A DNA stretch of 64,000 bases, taken from NCBI RefSeq assembly GCF_900095135.1, contig NZ_LT605205.1:3348001-3412000 (forward strand), given 5' to 3'. The number at the start of each line of letters is the position of its first letter. Position 1 is the first letter of the stretch. Positions 48,801 to 55,349 of this stretch are shown here, piece by piece. The position numbers and the translations under genes were made by a program. The DNA comes from Proteiniphilum saccharofermentans. Lineage in GTDB: Bacteria; Bacteroidota; Bacteroidia; Bacteroidales; Dysgonomonadaceae. A model generated the notes under the pieces. That model was not told where the DNA came from, made no database searches, and was given only the letters and a program-made list of their open reading frames with translations.

Positions 48801-50104
48801 TGAAGATATTGGCGATAACCATGATAATCATCCCAATTGTGAGGGATATCCACTTTTATCCAGTTACTATCCACGGTAAAAGCATCGTACTGACCACTGT
48901 TTTCTTCCGCAGCAATGGTATACCAATCCTTATCAAGTGCTATAATCCCTCTTTTCCCTTTCTGCTCCGGTTCGGGGAATCTCAACTTTGACCGCCCCAC
49001 CGGCCTGGAGACCGCAACCGCGATCCCCCGCTGGTCATGCTCATTGACGGCACAATAAAAATGATACACAACGCCGTCATGCTTGATCAGGTAAGATTTA
49101 TGAGCGAACAGGTTGTCATAGTCTTTCGAGGGTACAATCAGATCATCACCATTCCAATCGGTCCAGTTTACCAGATCATAGGAACAGGAAAAAGTATTGA
49201 ATGCTTTGTATTTCCGGTCCGCACGAAATGCTCCAAAATAAAACATCACGTACAGGTCGCCCATCTTTTGAATGTGTGCGTCACCGGTGATCCCCTCTTC
49301 ATGAGAAAAGACGGGATTATTCTCATAGCGTTCCCAGTTGACCATATCATCGGAATAGGCAATACCTATTCTCTCGGCCTTCACATTGTTTTCCGGATTG
49401 ATCCCGCCGGCGTTATAGAACATAACAAACGGCTTACCGAATTTCCCGGTTTTATCCCAAAACACGCTGCTTTTATATTGGATGATATTTTCGAACCATT
49501 GCGCCTCTTTGTCGTTCGGCGACATCCCGGGTCGATCGAAACCCTGCCATTCATGGGCTACGGAAGGATCCTTGTCCGTGTAGGCAACCCCTATCTTCAA
49601 CGGGCCTGTCTCGTACCCCCTTTCGGCTCCCCCGATATAAGTCATCCAATACTTATTATCGAAGGTATTCAATTCGTAGCTGCCGCCCCAGGTATGATCT
49701 TCCAATGCAGGATAGCCGCCACGCTGATTCTCATCCCACTTTCCATCACGAAAAGAGAGTATCCGTCCCAATGTTTTCCACTGTAACAAATCGTCACTTT
49801 CAGCCAGCCATGTCTCATATCCCCGTCCATCTTTGCCGGATTGACCATCATAGCGAAGATAGGTCATATACCATTTATCACCCTTGCGGAAGACGGTGGG
49901 GCAATCCATTTTCTCGTTATTTGTTCCGGGAGCGATCACCAGTCCGTATTTATAGGGTGTTTTTACCTCCTCATATACTTTCTCCATCTTTGATTGCGGA
50001 ACAACCGTTTGGGAAAGGAGATGTATACAATTGAGAGAGGTCAGTAAAAAGAGAATTATACTTGGATACAATCTTTTTTTATTTATATTCTTCATTTTGC
50101 TCAT
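45875..50104 (-). CDS. multi-module secreted glycosidase: beta-propeller, GH2, malectin
   Basis: A 1409-residue exported protein. The start is the ATG at 50104 or 50095 (a TTG at 50107 is less likely); the signal peptide ends near residue 32. Residues about 45-395 form a five-bladed-propeller-like glycosidase domain (MDCPTVFRKGDKWYMTYLRYDG, ETWLAESDDLLQWKTLG, GDAHIQKMGDLYVMFYFGA). A complete GH2 unit follows (about 400-960) with acid/base Glu786 (WGLQNESVLP) and nucleophile Glu854 (LLNGEYGAW). Next are a DUF4982-like Ig domain, a malectin/CBM57 domain (about 1085-1255, YRVNCGGDAYVDEFGQEW) and a C-terminal beta-sandwich. The layout recalls BT0996 of B. thetaiotaomicron, a GH137-GH2 enzyme of RG-II breakdown, as I remember it; GH43-like remains possible for the propeller. 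Confidence 0.8.
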   Translation of the reverse strand: MSKMKNINKKRLYPSIILFLLTSLNCIHLLSQTVVPQSKMEKVYEEVKTPYKYGLVIAPGTNNEKMDCPTVFRKGDKWYMTYLRYDGQSGKDGRGYETWLAESDDLLQWKTLGRILSFRDGKWDENQRGGYPALEDHTWGGSYELNTFDNKYWMTYIGGAERGYETGPLKIGVAYTDKDPSVAHEWQGFDRPGMSPNDKEAQWFENIIQYKSSVFWDKTGKFGKPFVMFYNAGGINPENNVKAERIGIAYSDDMVNWERYENNPVFSHEEGITGDAHIQKMGDLYVMFYFGAFRADRKYKAFNTFSCSYDLVNWTDWNGDDLIVPSKDYDNLFAHKSYLIKHDGVVYHFYCAVNEHDQRGIAVAVSRPVGRSKLRFPEPEQKGKRGIIALDKDWYTIAAEENSGQYDAFTVDSNWIKVDIPHNWDDYHGYRQYLHGNRHGNAWYMKEFFLPEYDTDKRFFIRFEGVGTYATVSLNGKDLGRHPGGRTTFTLDVTDAVNKGENNILTVKAEHPSFITNMPWVCGGCSSEWGFSEGSQPMGIFRPVVLEVVDKVRIEPFGVHIWNNDTRLLHIETEIKNYSDNEETFELVTRLNDDNGIAVFRLSDTIMLQPGETRVIKQVSPEIKDARLWSVEDPYLYRLASVLKRNGATTDEVTTPYGIRTVSWPVIRNDGDPTFHLNGQSFFLNGTAEYEHRFGQSHAFSKEEIQARVRQIQDAGFNAFRDAHQPHNLLYKEAWDKNGILFWPQFSAHIWYDTPEFRENFKQLLRQWVKERRNSPSVIMWGLQNESVLPKEFAEECVAIIRDMDPTATVQRVITTCNGGQGTDWNVVQNWSGTYGGDPDNYANELKIQLLNGEYGAWRSLDFHAEGDFEQDGPWSEDRMSLLMEQKVRLAETVRDSVIGQFQWIFNSHDNPGRRHPDEGYRVIDKIGPVNYKGLLTSWGEPLDVYYMYRSNYAPPKADPMVYIVSHTWADRWSSPGKKDGIRVFSNCDEVELFNDIHSESLGRQKRGAKGTHFVWNNADIKYNVLYAVGYVDGKPVAKDCLVLDNLEQSPNFEKLYQDARPILKAEEGYHYIYRVNCGGDAYVDEFGQEWSADIARKDNGSWGSVSWADDFEDVNPYQGSQRYTTDPIKGIRDWKLFGQFRYGRHKLAYHFPLPDGKYRVELYFAEPWYGTGGNNDCEGYRIFDVALNDSVYIDDLDIWAEAGHDTAYKQVIDAEIVGGELKISFPEVKAGQAVISAIAIASEYPGIEPAKVSPAAGWSWNNIDRIAKTPVETLPEGDDGRTATLYPAEEADIDGTTEKSEVRNRTSIGFTGDRQGAITWDVFTGVANIYAFRFSYMNTSGAPKEVRFRLIVEDGTVLKDDLITFPMENEKWRTLNTSTGGYINAGRYKVELSSENMNGLRLNSLTVQ

Positions 50105-50798
50105 CAATTATTTTTCTATATGTGCAGGTACTGTTATTACATATCTTACAACCATATGCACGTTTCCTCAGGTTGCGTCCAATACCTATAATCCCACTCA
50201 CTGATTTTGCCGGAATCATAAGAGAGGAGTCCGTGAGAGTCACACCTACCGGATTTCTGCCAATAAGTGAAAACAATTTTTTCTGCTCCTGCAGCTCCCA
50301 GTTACAGTAGCCCGGACTGTATCTGTTGCTGATATGCATGCCCCTTTGCCGCATTTCATCGGAAAGCACCTGTTGAACATGATCCATCGCCTTTTCCACT
50401 GTCAACGAACCGATTGCATCAAGAAGGTATGCCTCCATGATATTCCCCTGTTGACTCTGCTCATTGATCATATCCGTGAAAACCGGCCCTGCACTACAGA
50501 CAAAAAGAGCCATGGAAGAAGCTTCTTTGAGATAACCTGAAATCTGGCGGCCTATTTGTAATTCAGTTTGGTCGATCTGTACACTACCCTGTTTCACGGA
50601 AACAGGGCTGTTTTTTTTTATCAGATAACCTCCTGAAATTCCTTCTATATATTTCAATTTTTCCCTTATCTGGTGGACGAAAATCTTTGCAGGGTGTTCA
50701 TCTTCTATATCGGTTGATTGAATAAAACGGAAGATTTCGCCCGAAGCAGGTCCGACTTCCCGAAACGCAAACTGAAAATATTGAAATGTATCCGACAT
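50079..50798 (-). CDS. MetH-activation-domain protein, candidate corrinoid reactivation factor
   Basis: A 239-residue cytoplasmic protein matching the C-terminal (SAM-binding, reactivation) domain of cobalamin-dependent methionine synthase, without the rest of MetH. The core RYSPGYCNW (159-167) and VGVTLTDSSLMIPAKSVSGIIGIG (184-207) are conserved. A C-terminal CKICNNSTC cluster (Cys217, Cys220, Cys225) may bind an iron-sulfur centre or metal. Such stand-alone proteins occur with corrinoid methyltransferases and probably return cob(II)alamin to an active state. It follows the zinc methyltransferase by 12 bases that contain AAGGAGGTGA, an unusually strong ribosome binding site for Bacteroidota. 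Its 3' end overlaps the start of the multi-module glycosidase. Confidence 0.85.
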   Translation of the reverse strand: MSDTFQYFQFAFREVGPASGEIFRFIQSTDIEDEHPAKIFVHQIREKLKYIEGISGGYLIKKNSPVSVKQGSVQIDQTELQIGRQISGYLKEASSMALFVCSAGPVFTDMINEQSQQGNIMEAYLLDAIGSLTVEKAMDHVQQVLSDEMRQRGMHISNRYSPGYCNWELQEQKKLFSLIGRNPVGVTLTDSSLMIPAKSVSGIIGIGRNLRKRAYGCKICNNSTCTYRKIIDEQNEEYK

Positions 50799-50810
50799 CT
50801 GTCACCTCCT
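50799..50810 (-). promoter_or_regulatory. strong Shine-Dalgarno site of the activation-protein gene
   Basis: The intergenic minus strand reads GAAGGAGGTGACAG immediately before the ATG, nearly full complementarity to the 16S 3' end. Other genes of this locus that I inspected (for example 51809 and 45798) lack such a site. Confidence 0.7.
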
Positions 50811-51809
50811 TCAGATAGAGCGATTAAACTCTTCTACAGCCTCCAAAAAAGCGCGAATATTTTCCAGCGGGGTTTGTGGAGGGAGATCGCATCCGCTGGA
50901 TATCACAAAGTTAGGATAATTTTTTGTACGATTTAATAGTTCCAAGGTCGACTGTTTTACTTGATCGGGATTGGACTGTTTGAACAAACTTACAGGATCA
51001 AGGTTTCCCATCACGATCAAGTGGGGAGGGCACTCACTCAGTGCTTCCGTTATATCTATCGCGTTGCCGAAATGCAAAGCATTGGCACCACTCTCTATCA
51101 TTGCCTGGGTACATTGGCCGCTATTGCCGCAATTGTGGAGGATGACCGTAAAATTATCATCTTGCACCTCCTGTACAATTTGCTTCACAAAATCGGACGA
51201 ATAGAGACGGCAATCCTCATCCGACAATAGTCCTGCAGCGGGTTCAGCCATAATAACACCGGCAGTTCCCGTACTTTTCATCGCTTTGCAGTAGTCCACC
51301 AAAAAGGCACTACATTTCGAGAGCAGCAAGAGAATTGTCTCCGGCTCGGTATAGATTGAAACCATTATTTCTGACATGTCGTACAACCTGCCGGCTAAAG
51401 AAAAGGGGCCGATACATCCTGAAAAGAGCGTTCTCTCCTTGATATTACTGACACACAATTGATTTGCCAGCAGATAAGCAGGCAGACGCCCCTGATCCAA
51501 AGCCGGCACTTGCAGTTGCTCCACGTCGGACATCTCCTTCAATAATCTTCCCACCACGCGCGGTGTTTCATCCTCAGGCATATTCACCATTGCACCAAAT
51601 GCTTCGGCCTCCACTGTCAGATCCATCATGGAGCTACAGGTCGACAGATGGAATGTTTCAGACGCCGCTCTGATAGCTTCATACTGCACCCTTCCATCAG
51701 AGACCGCACTTTTTACCGTGGCACCCATCAGTTCAATTCCGGGATGGGTGATCAATGGAAAGGCCTGTCGCCTCTTATGGTTTAACACGCTGTCTATCCA
51801 CTCTTTCAT
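50811..51809 (-). CDS. URO-D-fold zinc methyltransferase, MtaA/MtbA-like
   Basis: Cytoplasmic corrinoid-dependent methyltransferase of the uroporphyrinogen-decarboxylase superfamily, 332 residues. The zinc-binding triad of methylcobamide:CoM methyltransferases is present: His225 and Cys227 in VILHNCGNSGQC and Cys307 in ISSGCDLPPQTP. The C-to-C spacing of 80 is close to that of MtbA. Other family landmarks are FPLITHPGIELMGATV, CSSMMDLTVEAEAFGA, FSGCIGPFSLAGRLYDM and MGNLDPVSLF. True URO-D enzymes lack this triad. It lies 11 bases after the corrinoid-protein gene and 12 before the activation gene. Zinc-bound thiolate chemistry suggests that a thiol is the methyl acceptor, but which thiol is unknown because coenzyme M is not expected here. 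Confidence 0.88.
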   Translation of the reverse strand: MKEWIDSVLNHKRRQAFPLITHPGIELMGATVKSAVSDGRVQYEAIRAASETFHLSTCSSMMDLTVEAEAFGAMVNMPEDETPRVVGRLLKEMSDVEQLQVPALDQGRLPAYLLANQLCVSNIKERTLFSGCIGPFSLAGRLYDMSEIMVSIYTEPETILLLLSKCSAFLVDYCKAMKSTGTAGVIMAEPAAGLLSDEDCRLYSSDFVKQIVQEVQDDNFTVILHNCGNSGQCTQAMIESGANALHFGNAIDITEALSECPPHLIVMGNLDPVSLFKQSNPDQVKQSTLELLNRTKNYPNFVISSGCDLPPQTPLENIRAFLEAVEEFNRSI

Positions 51810-51820
51810 TACTTTGTCAA

Positions 51821-52504
51821 TTAGTTATTCATTTTTTGGGATTGTAAGTCTAACCATATAATGCCTTCTCTGGGATTTTTTCCATATGCATCGGCACCGA
51901 TAGAGGCAGCAAAAGCAGCAGTGAGTGGTGCGCCTCCTACAATCACTTTGGTAGCGGGTGAAGCCTGCTTAATGGCTTTGATCACCGGTTCAATGTTCAC
52001 CATTGTGGTGGTAAGTAGTGCCGAGATACCCACCACTGCATCGGGATATTCTTTTACTTTTTCCACGAATGCCTCTGTGTTCACATCTATCCCCAAGTCA
52101 ATCACCTCCCATCCGGCTCCTTCCACCATCATACTCAATAGATTTTTACCGATATCATGTAAATCTCCAAAAACGGTGCCCACAATAAAAACTCCTTTCC
52201 GTTTGACAAAGCCGTCAGCAAAGTAAGGCTTCAGATGGTTCATGGAGGCATTCATTGCTTTTGCCGATAGCAACATTTGTGGTACGAAGATTTTTTTCTC
52301 CGTAAACTTTTCTCCTACTTTGTTCATGGCAGCAATCAGCGCCCGGTTTAATATTTCATCGGGATTTACTCCTGCTACCAATGCTTCTTGGGTGATCTCA
52401 TCGGCACCGGGTAGTCCCTCCATTTGCGGAGGATAAGGCGAGTTGATATTAATTTTCCCGAACTCCACACACTCAAATAATTTATTAATCAATTCCAACT
52501 TCAT
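51821..52504 (-). CDS. methyltransferase corrinoid protein
   Basis: Methyl-carrying B12 protein of 227 residues. An N-terminal four-helix cap (about 1-92, EALVAGVNPDEILNRALIAAMNKVGEKFTEKKIFVPQMLLSAKAMN) precedes a Rossmann B12 domain. That domain has the DxHxxG motif VFGDLHDIGKNL; His116 is the lower axial ligand, followed by GWEVIDLGIDV, VGISALLTTTM and GGAPLTAAFAASIGADAYGKN. It belongs with MtbC/MtaC/MtvC-like proteins that shuttle a methyl group between a substrate-specific and a second methyltransferase. It heads the tight three-gene unit corrinoid protein, zinc methyltransferase, activation protein. The 186-base gap upstream contains a fragment of the locus repeat but no cobalamin riboswitch that I can see. 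Confidence 0.95.
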   Translation of the reverse strand: MKLELINKLFECVEFGKININSPYPPQMEGLPGADEITQEALVAGVNPDEILNRALIAAMNKVGEKFTEKKIFVPQMLLSAKAMNASMNHLKPYFADGFVKRKGVFIVGTVFGDLHDIGKNLLSMMVEGAGWEVIDLGIDVNTEAFVEKVKEYPDAVVGISALLTTTMVNIEPVIKAIKQASPATKVIVGGAPLTAAFAASIGADAYGKNPREGIIWLDLQSQKMNN

Positions 52505-52625
52505 ACTTTTTTATTATTGATTGAGTCGCCTTTAAAAAGTATATTTTTTCAATTTTGCCCCATCCAGAAGTATCTGTAGGGCGTTATTTTTACTTAAATT
52601 CGACTTATTCAAGTGGACTCTTGAT

Positions 52626-52664
52626 TCAACTTTTGCAAGTCGTATGATTACAACTAAAGCATTC
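52626..52664 (-). repeat. locus repeat family, flank fragment D
   Basis: TTCAACTTTTGCAAGTCGTATGATT-ACAACTAAAGCATTC closely matches the reverse complement of 35945-35983 at the right edge of copy A. Only the arm end and flank are present. It is the main content of the gap between the symporter and corrinoid-protein genes. Confidence 0.6.
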
Positions 52665-52690
52665 AAGAACCAAGAAAGGCATTGACCTTC

Positions 52691-54244
52691 CTAATTGAAT
52701 ATGATATAGACCATGACCATGACAAGAATTAATACCAGCCAGACAATTTTTACAGATCTGTCTACTTTCACGGGGCGATAATCCAATAACCGGGCAGTAT
52801 CGTCGCTTTTATCGAACAGAGAATAGAGAAAGAGAAACAGACATAGAATGACAAAAATCAATGCGGAAACGTAGAGATAGTGAATCCCCTGAAAAACCAC
52901 ATTGCCGTAATAGAGCAGTCCCGTCCCCAAACTACACAGTGTTCCTGCAGAGAGTACCCAATTCACGGCATTTCGAGATGTTTTTTTCCACAGTACAGCG
53001 GACAAAAAGGCAGCTGCCATGGGCGGAGCCAGAAATCCAAGCACCGACTGAAAAATATTGAAAAAGCTCAACCCCCGGATAGAGGAGATACCGATAGCGA
53101 GAAAAACGGATAATATTGCTCCTGTCAATACCACAATCCGTCCGATCTTCTTGATCTCTTTCTGTTCGATATCGGGTTTATACCTCTTTATAATATCCAT
53201 TGTAAATACCGTACTCAATGAATTGAGCGCCGATCCTATTGTACTTATCAGTGCAGCAAGCATTACCACCACTACCAGGCCTGTCAGTCCGATCGGAAGC
53301 ACGGCCTGGACCAGGGAGAGATAGGCATCGGTGGAGTTTGACAGATCCGGAAGAAGGATAAACGCCAGAATTCCCGGGAGGATGAAAAGAGGTATATCGA
53401 TCAGTTTCAACCATGCAACGAAATTGGCACCTTTTTGTCCCTCCTTAAGATTTTTCGCACCCAGTACCGATTGAACCATCGATTGGTCAGTGCACCAGAA
53501 CCATATACCCATGACGGGATAGCCTAACAGAATGGCCAGCCATGGAAAGTCTTTGTCTTCTAACGGCTGGAACAGTTTCCAGTATGTAGGCGGTGTGGCC
53601 TCTATCACACTTCCTATACCTCCAATTTTGTGCAAGGCCAATACCACTAAGAGGAATGAGACACCAATCAGCAGGAGCATCTGAAACACATTGGTATAGG
53701 CAATTGTCTTCAGTCCTCCGGTAATCACAAAAAGGGCGGAAACCAACACCAGTAGAACGATACATAACCAGAGTGGCAGATCCAGTATCTGGGCCATGAA
53801 TATACCTCCGGAGAAAAGTGTCAGTCCCAGCCATGAAATAAGCGTTGTAACGACTGTATACCACGCAATGTATCGCCGCGATGTATCGCCAAAACGTTTA
53901 CCCATATATTCCGGGAGGGTGGTCACTTCTGCTCCCAGGTAGCGGGGTGCGAAGACAAAAGCCAACAGAAAAATAAAAAGAAAAGCGTACCATGAAAAAT
54001 TACCGGCAACAATACCGCTCTCGTATCCGCTGCTGGCATTGGCAATTAACATCGAAGGACCCACGTTGGTACCCCACATGGTTAAACCAATTGCCAGCCA
54101 CCCCAGGGATTTATTGGCAAGGAAAAGGTTGTCACTTCTGTTTTTTTTACTGAAGCCGGACCAATAGGCTATGATTCCAAGGAGAATAAAATAGGCTATG
54201 ATCACAGCAATATCTACTGAAGATAATTGTATCAGGGCGTCCAT
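52691..54244 (-). CDS. sodium/solute symporter (SSS family)
   Basis: Inner-membrane importer of 517 residues with about 13 hydrophobic segments and the SSS/SLC5 pattern: VDIAVIIAYFILLGIIAYWSGF, FLANKSLGWLAIGLTMWGTNVGPSMLIANASSGYESGIV, ITGGLKTIAYTNVFQMLLLIGVSF, GIWFWCTDQSMVQSVLGAKNLKEGQKG and MLAALISTIGSALNSLSTVFTMDI. These features place it near the SglT-type sugar transporters. It lies between the URO-D-like gene (23 bases upstream) and the corrinoid gene, so the imported compound is probably what the module processes: a methylated sugar or small glycoside (inference). Confidence 0.93.
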   Translation of the reverse strand: MDALIQLSSVDIAVIIAYFILLGIIAYWSGFSKKNRSDNLFLANKSLGWLAIGLTMWGTNVGPSMLIANASSGYESGIVAGNFSWYAFLFIFLLAFVFAPRYLGAEVTTLPEYMGKRFGDTSRRYIAWYTVVTTLISWLGLTLFSGGIFMAQILDLPLWLCIVLLVLVSALFVITGGLKTIAYTNVFQMLLLIGVSFLLVVLALHKIGGIGSVIEATPPTYWKLFQPLEDKDFPWLAILLGYPVMGIWFWCTDQSMVQSVLGAKNLKEGQKGANFVAWLKLIDIPLFILPGILAFILLPDLSNSTDAYLSLVQAVLPIGLTGLVVVVMLAALISTIGSALNSLSTVFTMDIIKRYKPDIEQKEIKKIGRIVVLTGAILSVFLAIGISSIRGLSFFNIFQSVLGFLAPPMAAAFLSAVLWKKTSRNAVNWVLSAGTLCSLGTGLLYYGNVVFQGIHYLYVSALIFVILCLFLFLYSLFDKSDDTARLLDYRPVKVDRSVKIVWLVLILVMVMVYIIFN

Positions 54245-54267
54245 GCGGTATTATCTGTTTTTATTGT

Positions 54268-55332
54268 TTATCTGTACTTATCGACAATTGTCAATGCTTT
54301 CTCAATCTCTCTTTCAGATTTAAAATCCACATTAATATGCAATCCCTGATTGCCCACATGATCAATCAGCGGCTCCAGTTCATCCAATGTCACCCAGTTT
54401 ATCATAACAGATTTTCCGGCAGCAAGGACACGCTTATACAAATCGTACCACCGGGAATTTCCCCCTTGTGGTTGCCCGTAACCCGGTGCCCATTGTACCC
54501 CGTTCAGCTCTTTCAACTCCAATACGGCATCCAGATGGCGGATGGCATCTACCCCATCGAGATGATAGAGTGTATAATCAATTTGCCTGGTCTGCTCCTC
54601 CAGGAAAGGGAGACAAAAGTGTCTAAAATCCTCTTCTGAAATCATGATGGAGAGGTCGACCTGTAGTTTAGATACTTTCCCCGGTGCCCAAAGCGAAAAG
54701 TAGCAGAAAGCCATCTCACCCTCCATATTGATGATATCATAGATGCGGTCGAAGACATCAAAATAAACTTTGTTTATTTCCGCCAACTGCTCCAAAGTCC
54801 TCTCAGGCTCAAGGATGAGGTCTACCAGCACGTTGTCGGGTCCTTTCAGACTGGCCAGCACATCCAATCCCTCTATCAGGTCAGGACAGCCCACCATATA
54901 TTTTCCTTCCGATCTTTTTTTCACAGCACTCAGCAAATCCCGGTGTAATTTCCACCACCGGTTATCTTCATCAAACTGAATTGTTTCATCGAAATCCTTT
55001 TTTGGGTGAATCCAGATTGTATCGTCACGCCCTTCTAATTCCGAACCCAGCAAGGAAGCCAAAGATCCCGGTCCCAGTTGTGTGTTTGCTACAGGAAGGA
55101 TATCTGCCATATAGGAGTTCCGCGACATTCTGTAATGCAGATAATCTGACCGCCACTCCGGATCGAACCAAAACTGGTTGATATCTTTATGGCGCGGAGG
55201 GGGTGGAATCTCTTCATAAGGTTCACCTTCTTTGAAGAGATGCTCCCACATCGATAAGACGATACCTTTCCCCTTCCACCAATCCAGGTAATGTTTTTTG
55301 GTCTCGTCAAAGTTTGATTTCCATGTCATCAT
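54268..55332 (-). CDS. URO-D-superfamily protein without the zinc triad, candidate substrate methyltransferase
   Basis: A 354-residue cytoplasmic protein of the uroporphyrinogen-decarboxylase-like superfamily, in the subgroup often labelled trimethylamine corrinoid protein 2 despite having no corrinoid domain. Family text includes WWKGKGIVLSMWEHL, LGPGSLASLLGSELEGRDDTIW, RWWKLHRDLLSAVKKRSEGKYMVGCPDLIEGLDVLASLKG, SEEDFRHFCLPFLEEQ and YTLYHLDGVDAIRHLDAVLELKELNGVQWAPGYGQPQGG. At the H-x-C position of zinc methyltransferases it has His257-Leu-Asp259, and there is no Cys after Cys240. It cannot form the same zinc site. Its place between GH31 and the symporter and close to the corrinoid gene makes it the best candidate for the methoxy-substrate enzyme. 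Confidence 0.75.
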   Translation of the reverse strand: MMTWKSNFDETKKHYLDWWKGKGIVLSMWEHLFKEGEPYEEIPPPPRHKDINQFWFDPEWRSDYLHYRMSRNSYMADILPVANTQLGPGSLASLLGSELEGRDDTIWIHPKKDFDETIQFDEDNRWWKLHRDLLSAVKKRSEGKYMVGCPDLIEGLDVLASLKGPDNVLVDLILEPERTLEQLAEINKVYFDVFDRIYDIINMEGEMAFCYFSLWAPGKVSKLQVDLSIMISEEDFRHFCLPFLEEQTRQIDYTLYHLDGVDAIRHLDAVLELKELNGVQWAPGYGQPQGGNSRWYDLYKRVLAAGKSVMINWVTLDELEPLIDHVGNQGLHINVDFKSEREIEKALTIVDKYR

Positions 55333-55349
55333 AAGCAGTTTGCAATAAT

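Noticed and set aside
50079-50798. Fragment of a broken metH gene
   Set aside because: The frame is complete, has its own strong ribosome binding site and a Cys-rich C-terminus absent from MetH, and no homocysteine, folate or B12 modules of MetH lie beside it. It is a stand-alone activation protein.
50811-51809. Haem-pathway uroporphyrinogen decarboxylase (hemE)
   Set aside because: The zinc triad His225/Cys227/Cys307 and the neighbouring corrinoid genes indicate a methyltransferase of the same superfamily.
52505-52690. Possible cobalamin riboswitch before the corrinoid-protein gene
   Set aside because: I looked for a B12-box-like GCCACTG and paired core and found none; the gap holds a fragment of the locus repeat family.
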